NCBI GenBank assembly: GCA_015680685.1
Contig: MNCI01033474.1
Location: 1,662,670 to 1,726,669, forward strand
Length of the DNA stretch: 64,000 nt
Direction of reading: 5' to 3'
From: Gnetum montanum
Lineage: Eukaryota; Streptophyta; Gnetopsida; Gnetales; Gnetaceae
The first letter of the stretch is position 1, and the number at the start of each line of letters is the position of its first letter. Below the pieces are notes generated by a model. It worked only from the letters and a program-made list of their open reading frames with translations. It was not told where the DNA came from and ran no database searches. Both the position numbers and the translations under genes were made by a program. Below are positions 54,698 through 64,000 of this stretch, in pieces.

Positions 54698-55564
54698 TGA
54701 TAAATTATGGTTTTCCAAGTCCTAATATTAGATCCTTGATATCAGGTATGTGATATCGCACCCTAGATAACAATATCGAATATACGATATTGTGATTCTT
54801 GTGTAGGCCTATAAACACAAAATTTGGATGCACAGGAAAGGGAAGGAATTGGTAAGCCTAAGGGTAGAGTCTTTTTTGTTAGTTTTTAATTAATTTTAGT
54901 TCCTTCCCTAGTGTATGCCAATGATGTAATGATTGTAATTATACGGAACCTTTGTTCGAGTGTGACGTACTTGGACATGCACATGATCGACAATAAAGAT
55001 TAAGATTACTCCATCATTGCAGCATTCACTTAGCTTTTAATTATTTTAATTTTTAACTATTTATTGTTGTCTTTTTATTTCATATTTCCTTTATTGTCAT
55101 TTAGATTTCATGTTGATTAACGTGGAATGAGTACGACTTAATCATGAACATTTAAGTGTAACTACTTGGTAACCTAGTAGCCTATCTAGGAGTGTTGAAG
55201 TAATGTGTGTTTGGTAACCCTAGAAGTAGTACATGAGGTCCAAGATTCATACATATGATTAAGGATAGATGCTCATTGCACTTAGGGTTAGCATAGATTT
55301 CATTTTCCATTGTCCATTAGCTTAATTAATATTGTTTCCCCATTGTATCTAGGAGTAGCATTAGTTTAGGATTCCATCATTCACCTCACTCTGGACTAAA
55401 CCATACATGACAAGCAAATACTAGTTTAGGTAGGAAGATAGCAAATTGTGATCAACGTGTGACTATCTAGATACCACAACTAGTCCGTCTACAAAGTTTG
55501 ACCAAATCATGTGTACATGATCATATTCGTATGGTTGAGTGTAGGGGTACCTTGCCACTCATCA
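54698..55564 (+). repeat. 3' LTR of C, 867 bp
   Basis: Starts TGATAAATTA and ends GCCACTCATCA; aligns along its whole length with 47229-48094. Confidence 0.92.
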
Positions 55565-55569
55565 AAAAC

Positions 55570-56650
55570 TACTCATGGTTTAAAACCTTAATATTTAAAT
55601 TTCAACTAGCATATGGAATTAGATAAGCATGAAAAGAATGCACCAGTAGAGTATCTACTTATTAGGGATGAGATCTAGATAGTCATCAACACCAAAATAT
55701 AACAAAGGCATGCTATGATTGATCATCTCATTAGTCATTCCAAAATCAAATTTAATAGAAATTATTAATTTTGAGATCAATAAAGTAAAGGTGAAGATGA
55801 TATTTACATTCATGATGATGAGGAAGATTAAAATCCTTATGTTTACTTATCCAAAAAACTACTTTATCAACATATTGTCCAATCATTGAGTTCAATTCAA
55901 TAGCATATTTACTTAATTATTTTCATTAATCCATTGAACCTATTAACTCCCTTGAACAGTCTATCTAATAGCACCTACTCCAATTAGTATCATTTCTTTT
56001 TTCTTCTCCTATAGTTACCTTACCATCAACTTGCAATTTTATTCTTAAGCATAATAACTATAAACACAACACCACAAGTGTAGGGTTGAAATTATAACTA
56101 CTTGCTAAATCTTGTTTAATCATTTTTTCTTATAGCTCTAGTTCAATAGCTATAGCTTTCATTACCATGCATCCCACCTTATCAAATGTTACCATAATAT
56201 AATGTCCCTTAACCTATTTTCATGCCTACCATTGTAACTCCATCGCTAGATTTACCTATTCATAACCTCATCCTAGGTAATTTAACCATGGCATCCATCC
56301 CTGGTGTTTCACTTAAACTAATAATCTTACTCTAAGACTTATCATCTCACTTATAAACTAATGAAGATCAAACATTAAAGGCTATGAAATTACATGGAGA
56401 AAGTTCCATAATTCTTAATTTCTCATCTTCTCATTGACCTCATTAATCGATTAATCCCACCTACTCAAGTTTTCAAGGGGGTTTCATTACCAAATTTTAC
56501 TAACTATAATATGATAATATTAAACATGTTACCACTTTTGGCAATGAGTGCATGTTGTTGACAAAATATTCTCATACCATTATAAGGATTCTTCAAAATC
56601 ATTAATAGGGAAAGCACTTCAATTAGATAAGGTCCTTTCTCATGGGTTCA
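55570..56650. other. AT-rich stretch without recognisable genes
   Basis: Nothing supportable; probably part of the old element whose gag fragments follow. Confidence 0.45.
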
Positions 56651-56659
56651 TCACTTCTT

Positions 56660-57520
56660 GAAGCAACTCTTTATAGCCTTTATGGAGCAATTCAAATATA
56701 ACCTTATAAGAGGTAAGACACTACAAAAAATTTTGATGATCAAGTAGGCTCTTGACAAGTTTCTCTTTAAATTCATCTTTATGAGAACTTCAACAATAAT
56801 GGAGCTTACCCATCATATGCCTAATGATAAACTATTAGATAATTTTTGAGGGGGCTATTAATAACTACATTAGAGGTAAGTTGGTCTACCCTAGTCCACT
56901 TAGCATTCATGACATAACTTCTATAAAATACATTGAGGAAGTTACCATTTAATGCAATGAACAAAAATGAATGAATTTCTATAATAAGGCTAAAAAAAAT
57001 AGCTAGCAAGGAGAAAGCCTCTAATAACATGGATCATACTATAAAGTTGGTAAATCAAACTTCAATAGGATCAAAATCAACCAATGGATGGAATGAAGGC
57101 ACAAATTCAAAGCCCAATATTATTGGAAAAATTTTATTAAATGGGGGCTAACAAAGAATACCACCTATGAATAAGTCCAAGTACCGCAAGTTATCAATGA
57201 CCTACACATAGTCATATAACATGTTACTAGAATAGGGGGTACATAATACCAAAATAGATTTTGAAATAGAAAAGATAACAATTTAGAAGATTGTAAATTT
57301 TGTCCATTGATTCTTCCCAATGTGTGAAAGAATATTTACCTATCCCAAAGTGGTACAATCCTAAAAAGTTTTGTTGTTATCATGAGGCTATAGGACACAA
57401 TATTAATAACTAAAATACCTTTAAAGATGATGTTCAAACATTTGTAGAGAAAGGAGAGATCTTTTTTAACACATTGATGCAACCTAGCAATCAAGACAAA
57501 CAAATAATTTAAGATCCTTT
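56660..57520 (+). pseudogene. Old Tat-like gag fragment
   Basis: At about 56680 the + strand reads MEQFKYNL, matching ITYFKYNI in the gag of D. At about 57362-57470 it reads PKKFCCYHEAIGHNIN then FKDDVQTFVEKGEIFF. This is the YCHYH..GH.TE.C / LQDDLQ.MIEQGQL zinc-binding segment of Tat/Ogre Gag seen in D (36260-36150), with the last cysteine replaced. Stops are frequent. It belongs to an element unrelated to A-C and older than them. Confidence 0.55.
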
Positions 57521-58469
57521 AAATATCCATTCAAGAAGAATCTCTACTTTTCATTTAGAGCCCAAAAATAACCATAATAAAATCATATTTCTTATTTAAA
57601 TGGATCCTTCTCAAAATGATTCTACCTTGTCCACCCATTCAAATCCTTCAAATCCTAAAAATTACTTTATCATGATCTCCCTTGGAATGATTCCAACACT
57701 TATGATGAAGCTCCCATGTAATCAAACCCCAAATTCAACTATCCTTTATCTTCTCTAAGGAATTAGTTACCTTTGCCTATAGTATCCAAGCTTGTTAATT
57801 ATCCTCTTATTTTTCCATATGTTATTTCTTCATCATATTGCACTTTTTCCCACCTACATCATAAGAACCACTTCTACTTTCTACTCATATGGCATCCATC
57901 AAGATTATTATTAGGATACAAAAGTAAGTAGTGTTACAATAAAAGGGGAAGGAGAAAGAATAGATAGAAAAATAACCTATTCAAAATAAAAAGAAGGTTT
58001 TATTTTAGGCTACACCAAGCATAAATTCTCTTGATCCTAACACTACATCAATAGCTTCTAAATCAGACGAGGTTCCTTCAATATCTATCTCTAAGGATGA
58101 AACTATTGGAAGTAAAGCTTTATCCTTAATTATGATAACAATAAAGTCAAAGAGAATCAATCTTTTCCTCTTTGATCTTATCTTAATCTCTAATGAGCAT
58201 TACATGGCATTGGAAGATATCTCAAATATTTTTTTCATTCCTATGAATATCAAACCTTATTCCTAGGTGATATCAACAATGCTTAATGCATGTCAGTATG
58301 GAGTGGATTGTTTGGTAATCAAAGGCAAAAATAATAAAACTCATCTTGCAATAGGTGTTATGTTTTTAGATCATACTATAGAACCATGATAATGTAATAC
58401 TATCATTAGTACATGTGGACAATGGAATGAAATCTAACATCATTTTATGGATAGTGATTAGTATCTTGG
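57521..58469. other. Decayed sequence upstream of E, no gene called
   Basis: Probably the continuation of the old Tat-like element on the + strand. No protease or reverse transcriptase motif was recognised. Confidence 0.4.
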
Positions 58470-59255
58470 TGATGAGCTGCGATATCGCGTCTGGCCCTAC
58501 AATATCATGTATGTGATGTCGCAGCCTGTCTCTAGTGCTATAAATAAGAGGAAGCTTTCCCTTATTTTTACATCTAGATCTAGACCTTTAGCCAAACTAT
58601 AGTAGTTTTACCATTCCAAAGTTAGAATAATTTCCATGCGCCTGTAGTAGGAGTCTCAAAGTGAACGGATCTTTATTCGAGCAAATTGTACTTGAGCACA
58701 CATTTGTGTACGGAAATAAAGACGAACTTTTTGATAAACCTTACAACATATGGACTAAGCTAAATAGGAATTAATTAGTGTTAAATGATTAATTTATTTC
58801 TTAGATTGTTAATCCTTCTCAACCCTTAACTCTCTTAGTTAAGTGCATTCAGTACGACTGCTTCGAGCACATGTGTAATGCTTGGTAACTCAATAACAAG
58901 TAGCGTTTGGTAATCCTAGTAACGTTACATTGGTTCAAGGTGTGTACAGCAAGTGGGAATGGATAATAGTGCTAGGATAATTAGAACTTAGTTAATGAAA
59001 GTTAGTCATTTAGTCTCTTCACCCTTTCCTCTTAGCATAAGGCGTTAAAAAGATAAAAGACATAAAAATCATATACCTCAAACTTACTTAACCATACAAC
59101 CATGATAATACAAGTAACTTTGGGAAGACAACAATTGAATAATCTCAAGTGTTCCATTAGGGTGTGTAAGCACTTAGTCCTTGGAGTTTGACTAGATCGT
59201 GTGTAAGATTCTTGTATTCGTATGGTTGAGTGTAGGGGTGCCTTGCCACTCATCA
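58470..59255 (+). repeat. 5' LTR of E, 786 bp
   Basis: Starts TGATGAGCTG and ends GCCACTCATCA. GATATC-type palindromes are at 58478-58525. The end joins the primer site through a single T. Confidence 0.9.
58539..58546 (+). promoter_or_regulatory. TATA box of the E LTR
   Basis: TATAAATA followed by AGAGGAAGC, after the GATATC modules. Confidence 0.75.
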
Positions 59256-59256
59256 T

Positions 59257-59275
59257 TGGCACCATTGCCAAGGAC
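59257..59275 (+). other. Primer binding site, tRNA-Asp type (E)
   Basis: TGGCACCATTGCCAAGGAC; differs from the A2 site (TGGCGCCGTTGCCAAGGAC) by two transitions. Confidence 0.8.
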
Positions 59276-59402
59276 TTAGTTGTTTGTGTGCTACGTAGAA
59301 CATAGGAAATCATTCATATCGTTGGGAGCTAAAATGATCCCTTAGGGTTAATCAAGAGAAAAAAATAACATAATGGTAAATAGCACACCAAACAAGACTA
59401 AA

Positions 59403-61915
59403 ATGTCTTCTTCTTCAAACAAGATCACTTCACCACCTAGGAACAACACTAGAGATAGTTGGCAGCACAACACACATAACCAAGAACAATTCAGTGTGGT
59501 ATATATTCATCACAATGAATATATACCCAACTTTACCTTTGTCTTCCATGAAGACGAACAACTATGTTGAAGAGACTTGGAGGGTAACATAGTGTTGCCT
59601 CTAGATAGAGCAGCCCCCAACATGCTCCTTTGTGCCCTTGCACAAATAGGCATGTTACAAATATATGCAGAGTACGTTGCATGTGATTATAACGTAAGGG
59701 ACTACCACCCCAAAAAAGCGCAACGTCAACGAAACTTACAGTAGGAGAGTTACTATACATCGTTGAAGGGCAAAGGACCCCATAATGCTTCACCAATCAT
59801 AAGAGAAGTTAAGGGTGATGAACCTATTTCAATAAGTTCTACACAAAATGATGTTCCCCCTCCTAATGATAGTGAGGAGGTGGTGTATTAGAACCTTCAC
59901 TCCATGATTCACAACTCTAGTTCTGATCCCCACGAACACCAAGTGTTCAACGAGGGAACACAAACACATGATAAGGGTGGGTGTTTTAATCGTCATCACG
60001 ATTGGGGCTAGGATCACCGAAGAGAAGGTAAGAAACATCATCATGGTAATGGTCGTCCTTCTTATTCACCTTCAGCATCACATTCACCCTTTCCTTCAAC
60101 ATCAGGATGCAGTCATAAGGAACCTAACCATGAGGATAAGGGTAAACAATGTGAGAAACCTCAATGAGAGAGTTGAGAATGAGGACAAGGGCATTCTAGG
60201 GAATGAAGCCATGGAAGAAGGAAAAGTATGGAACCATGTAGAAATCACAAAATCCATGAAAGAAATGACCATGAAGAACCCCTACTTGCCACCCAAAGAA
60301 TGTTAGAAATTACGGAGGCCTTTAGAATACCTACAAGGAACCAGAAAGATTGCAGGATCAGAAGACTAGACATGAATAATATCCCATGATTTGAGGGGGG
60401 ATACAACAATGATCCTCAGAACCACTTACAGGTATTTCACGATGCCTATGCCTTGTAGAACATTGAGAATGAGTGGAAAAAATTAAAGTTGTTCCCAAGG
60501 ACACTGATAAAATAAGTAGAAAGATGATACCAGTCCTTAGAATTAGAATCCATTTGAAGGTGGAGTACGATGTTAGAACTGTGTAATGATAAATACCAAA
60601 CGTACTCCTGGGTGTCCAACTTGTGAAAGCAGATCCAAGGATGGAAGCAGGGAAATCATGAACCCTTGGATGCTACCATGGGCCAATATTATGCATTGCT
60701 ACATCATTGCTTGGGTTATGGTTATGCACAACGGGATCGACTACGCCATCTCATAGATGGGCTTAGGCATGAAACCAGGAGAACCCTTGGAACATATGCC
60801 TAAGGGAGATTATCAAAACTTAGGTCCCATCCATTTCATAGATTTTTGGAGCAAGTAGCTAAGGAAGAAGGAGAGCTACACAAGATAGAAAGCGTGGAAG
60901 AGTACAATCGTGATCCTCCCCTGCAAAAAAGGGAAGTGAGATTCTGTGAGGAGGAGGATGAGTTACCACTTGAAGAGATGGTGAATAGGAAAACCTTATT
61001 GCTTCAAAAATTAACAACAAAAGTGTCAGAAAAGGTAGATCAAATGTGGGACTCCTTAGATAGGATATTTGAAACCGTTCTAAAAATCATAGAGGAGTCT
61101 AAGGAGTGAGGTAGTGATTATGATAAAAAGAAGAAGAGGGATTTGGACCATGCACATAACAAAGGTAAGGGTAAAATGGCTATCACCGAAGGTTGTAGAT
61201 TCTGACATAGACAATGATGGTGCATGTGAGATATGCCAGTATGACCATCCTAAGGGATGTTGCCTAGTAATCTCACATCTATAAGAGTCTAGGGTGTATG
61301 TGCTTAACCCACGACTTAACAAACGGTAGGTACCTCGAAGGTTACCTTATCCCCAAGGTAACCCAAGGCAGTTCCACCAACCATTAACATATTATCAAAG
61401 TGGAATTCCATCACAACCTATTGAGAAACACTAGCAATGGCAATACCCATAGTCATGGGGGATGCCACCACCAAGGCAAAAATACCATTACCGGCAATCG
61501 GATCCATATGGCTATTACGTGCAGCAACCAATCTTTCCAAGTGACTTTGTTGGTCACACAACCCCATAATGTCACTACCAAGATCGAGAGTACTATAGGA
61601 CTCCTTCTCCTAGGAGAGAAACACCACATGCATACCATCCTCTGAATCCATCTGTGACTCTTACACTGATAGCTCCACTACCACCCACCCCAGTGATGCA
61701 AGGGGAACTCCCCACTCAACCACAGCAATGCAATGCTACGAGAGCTATAAAGCTTTAACCCGTTGATGGTTTTGACAACTGTACAAGGAGAAGACCTTTC
61801 TTCAAAACCAACAGTCCAAAAAATCTTTCACAATCACAAGTGGTTGAGCCTCTGAATGTTCCTCCATCAAAAAAGGCTTTGGAGCTCCCTTCAAACCAAA
61901 AATAGAGCTCAACGC
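59403..61915 (+). pseudogene. gag of E, several frameshifts
   Basis: ATG at 59403 (MSSSSNKITSPPRNNTRDS) matches the A2 start; an upstream ATG at 59373 is possible. A basic and Ser/His-rich region (about 59960-60290) is frameshifted. The capsid-like part (60410-60800) reads NDPQNHLQVFHDAYAL, WKKLKLFPRTLIK and LGYGYAQRDRLRHLIDGL. A further open piece (60846-61109) has EQVAKEEGELHKIESVEE. A zinc-binding-like CEICQYDHPKGCCLVISHL lies at about 61229-61285. The tail contains SDPYGYYVQQP (about 61499). An in-frame TAG directly precedes the SWG codons at 61449-61460. Confidence 0.85.
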
Positions 61916-61917
61916 AT

Positions 61918-62705
61918 ATGGTTATGTTAACACATACTATCATTGACTGGATTAAGGTGGGCCACCTTCCCAAGAAATTATCTAATCCTAGAAGTCCTCT
62001 AATCTATCTCCAAGTTGTTGGGAATGAACCATGTAAAGCTCTTCTAGACTCAGGTTCTGGAGTCAACTTAATATCACAAGAAATGTACAAAGCCTGGAAC
62101 TTGCCTCCATTGAGGAAGGGCAATATTCGACTTAAGCTAGCTGACCAGTCCATCACTGTCTCCTTGGGACTAGTGGAGGACATCGTTACCATTGTGTGTG
62201 GTTGGTTGTATCTAGCTGATTTCCTAGTAATACAAGTGAATAATGGTAAAGGGGACTTCCTAATAAAAATGGGAAGAGCATGGCTAAGTACGATAGATGC
62301 ATGCCTAGAAATCCATGATCTTTCCCTAGAAATATCCAAGAAGAACACTTTTGGAAAGATTGAGAAGAAGAAAGTTCCATGCATTGCATATAGTGACATA
62401 GGGTACCATTGCGTGCAGAAATCATGGGTTATGTGAAGTTTAACATTACCTGCATGCAACTGGTGTGCACAAGACATTAATATACAAAAGTGCCTATATG
62501 TAGCAGTCACATGACAAGAAGACACCTGGTGGCTAATGGCTAATCAAGAGAGTAATTTGCTAATATGCATGGAATTAACTAAGGAAATAACTAGTGCTTA
62601 CATTGAAAGCATAGACACACTAGAGCAAGTCCGTTGCCAACTTTCAAACCTTAACCTTGAAAACATCAACTGGGGGAAGTTGGAAATTCCTAAGAGATTT
62701 AAATA
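61918..62705 (+). pseudogene. Retropepsin-like protease of E
   Basis: The open frame 61918-62436 reads MVMLTHTIIDWIKVGHLP, then the active site ALLDSGSGVNLISQEMYKAW (62035-62097), LADQSITVSLGLVEDIV, LADFLVIQVNNGKGDF and IKMGRAWLSTIDACL. The catalytic DSG is intact. After 62436 the frame shifts; the remainder (CMELTKEI, IDTLEQVRCQLSNLNLENI, NWGKLEIPKRFK) runs to about 62705. That end is close to the point where the similarity of A1 and A2 to E stops, marking their pol deletion. Confidence 0.88.
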
Positions 62706-62884
62706 AGAACCCCTTGATTTGAAACCATTTCCCACCATTCAAGAGGATACAAGCCTTGAAAATGAAAAAATGATGATCATCAACGCAAAACTTATTTCCA
62801 AAAAAAAAAAAAAATACTGCTGAAAGTGATAAACAAGTGGTCAAAAGACTTTTCTTGGTCATACCCCATGTTAACCAGAATAGA

Positions 62885-63480
62885 TCCTAGGATATGCCAG
62901 CATAGGATTTACATGGACCCCTCTATCAAACCTCAAAAATAACCACAGAGGCGATTGAATCCAAAATTGAAACAAATAGTAAAAGAAGAAATAGAATAGC
63001 TTCTTAAGGCTAGGTTCACATATCCCATTGTTGATAGTGAATGGGTTAGCCCTCTGGTGATCATGCCTAAGAAGGGAGGAAAATGGAGGATGTGTATAGA
63101 TTTTAGGCTACTAAACATGGAAACATTCAAGGATCATTTTCCATTGTCATTCATTGACCAAGTCCTAGACACCATAGTAGGGCATCGCTATTATAGTTTT
63201 CTGGATGGCTATAGTGGATATAACCAAATACGGATAACACCAGAAGATCAAGCCAAAACAATGTTTACCAGTCCTTTGGGAACATTTGCATATAAACAAA
63301 TGTTGTTTGGCTTTTGCAATGATCCTACCACGTTTCAACGTTTAGTCCTAAGCATATTCCAACAGTAAATAGAGAATGGAGTGGAAGTCTTTATGGATGA
63401 CTTCTCCACTTATGGAACAAGCTTTAATCAAGTTGTGGACTAATTAGAGCAAGTGCTAAAATGATGTGTAAAAACCAAGG
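62885..63480 (+). pseudogene. Reverse transcriptase of E
   Basis: In order: KQIVKEEIE-LLKARFTYPI, EWVSPLVIMPKKGGKWRMC, IDFRLLNMETFKDHFPL, YYSFLDGYSGYNQIRI, TMFTSPLGTFAYKQMLFGF, then VEVFMDDFSTYG. The catalytic box is FMDD (63390-63401), the form common in Athila-type plant elements instead of YVDD, and DGYSGYNQI supplies the first catalytic aspartate. The enzyme copies element RNA into DNA inside the particle. In-frame stops occur (for example TAG at 63369 and TAA at 62937), and a frameshift near 63485 separates it from RNase H, so this copy cannot work. Confidence 0.92.
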
Positions 63481-63485
63481 CTCAA

Positions 63486-64000
63486 CTGGCAGAAAAGCCA
63501 TTTGATGGTCTAAGAGGATGTAGTACTTAGACATAAGATTTCACATTTAGGAATAGAGGTGGACCCAGATAAAGTTAGGATCATCCAAGGAATCACCCAA
63601 CAACCGAAAATTGTTAAAGACATTTGGTCATTCCTTGGACATACTAGCTACTATAGGAGATTCATTGAGAACTTCTCCAAGATTTCCAAAACATTGGTTG
63701 AACTAACAAAGAAGGATGCACCATTTGAATGCACTAGGAAATGTGAACGAGCATTCCAAACTCTAAAACAAAGGCTTGTAAAAACTCCCATTATACAAGC
63801 CCTTGACTGGTCCAAACCATTCCATATAATGACTGACACATCCAATTATGCCTTAGGAGTTATACTTACATAGTTAGATGACCAAAAATGTCCCTATTAC
63901 ATCCACTGTGCAAGTAAGAGTATCGTTGGTGCACAACTTAACTACACAACTACAGAAAAGGAATTAATGGCTGTAGTGTTTGCACTAGACAAGTTTAGGC
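63486..64000 (+). pseudogene. Reverse transcriptase connection and RNase H (start) of E
   Basis: After the frameshift: WQKSHLMV-EDVVLRHKIS, LGIEVDPDKVRIIQGI, WSFLGHTSYYRRFIENFSK and FECTRKCERAFQTLKQRL. RNase H then begins with FHIMTDTSNYALGVIL (catalytic Asp in MTD) and, after a TAG at 63871, continues YYIHCASKSIVGAQLNY and TTTEKELMAVVFALDKF to the window edge. RNase H removes the RNA strand during replication. The frame 63559-63873 is open. The rest of RNase H and integrase are outside the window. Confidence 0.9.

Larger units (their letters stand above)
47229..55564 (+). mobile_element. Element C: gag plus ORF3 retrotransposon, uninterrupted sister of B
   Basis: LTRs are at 47229-48094 and 54698-55564 (866 and 867 bp). 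Flanks GAAAC (47224-47228) and AAAAC (55565-55569) fit a 5-bp target duplication with one G-to-A change. Order: primer site, gag, T-rich tract, conserved blocks, internal U3-like promoter, 56-nt intron, ORF3, polypurine tract. No protease, reverse transcriptase, RNase H or integrase lies between gag and ORF3. It shows what B looked like before D was inserted. Confidence 0.92.
58470..64000 (+). mobile_element. Element E: pol-containing Athila-like retrotransposon, cut by the window edge
   Basis: 5' LTR at 58470-59255, tRNA-Asp primer site, gag, protease, reverse transcriptase and the beginning of RNase H up to the window end. Gag and protease are the closest relatives of A1 and A2 in the window. 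This is the only copy with polymerase domains, so it represents the autonomous type. Stops and frameshifts show this particular copy is inactive. Integrase, the 3' region and the 3' LTR would lie beyond 64000. Confidence 0.9.

Noticed and set aside
1-64000. tRNA, rRNA or other structured RNA genes
   Set aside because: None recognised by eye on either strand; the tRNA-like matches found are retroelement primer sites.

Overview
The window looks like intergenic DNA from a seed plant with a large, transposon-filled genome. It is AT-rich, has no recognisable host gene, rRNA or tRNA, and is built mostly of decayed plant-type Ty3/gypsy LTR retrotransposons plus a Helitron. The plant assignment rests on a tRNA-Asp-type primer site, Athila- and Tat-type gag, protease and reverse transcriptase, and plant-style LTRs. 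The species cannot be told from the sequence. Nearly every open frame is a fragment of a retroelement gene broken by stops and frameshifts.

Layout. (1) 1-4271, + strand: 3' portion of element A1 (gag end, protease, non-coding 3' region, tiny intron, ORF3 remnant, LTR). (2) 4430-6390, +: much older gag-protease copy of the same family. (3) 6541-11337, -: degraded Helitron with Rep and truncated PIF1-like helicase, plus a long inverted repeat. (4) 11340-15360: unassigned, with one GC-rich block and one retroelement remnant near 14000. (5) 15366-22768, -: complete element A2 with two LTRs, tRNA-Asp primer site and a perfect 5-bp target duplication, but only gag and protease. (6) 22774-28396: AT-rich, no genes seen. 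(7) 28402-46825, -: element B (gag plus ORF3, no pol), interrupted at 30765-40553 by element D, a Tat-like gag-protease element with 1.9-kb LTRs. (8) 47229-55564, +: element C, sister of B and uninterrupted. (9) 55570-58469: old Tat-like gag debris. (10) 58470-64000, +: element E, same family as A-C but carrying reverse transcriptase and RNase H, cut by the window edge.

How the parts relate. A1, A2, B, C and E share LTR ends (TGATGAG or TGATAAA ... CTCATCA), primer site, polypurine tract and gag. E is of the autonomous type. A1 and A2 keep gag-protease and have lost reverse transcriptase and integrase. B and C keep gag and a long 3' ORF (ORF3, basic N terminus, globular domain, coiled-coil C terminus) and have lost all of pol. 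The most interesting signal is the ORF3 unit of B and C: an internal promoter that copies the layout of the LTR U3 (GATATC palindromes followed by a TATA box), then about 0.45 kb of leader, then a 54-60 nt intron that ends exactly at the ORF3 start codon. The intron is also kept in A1 and A2 although ORF3 there is a stub. These elements therefore look like non-autonomous passengers with a separately promoted, spliced accessory gene.
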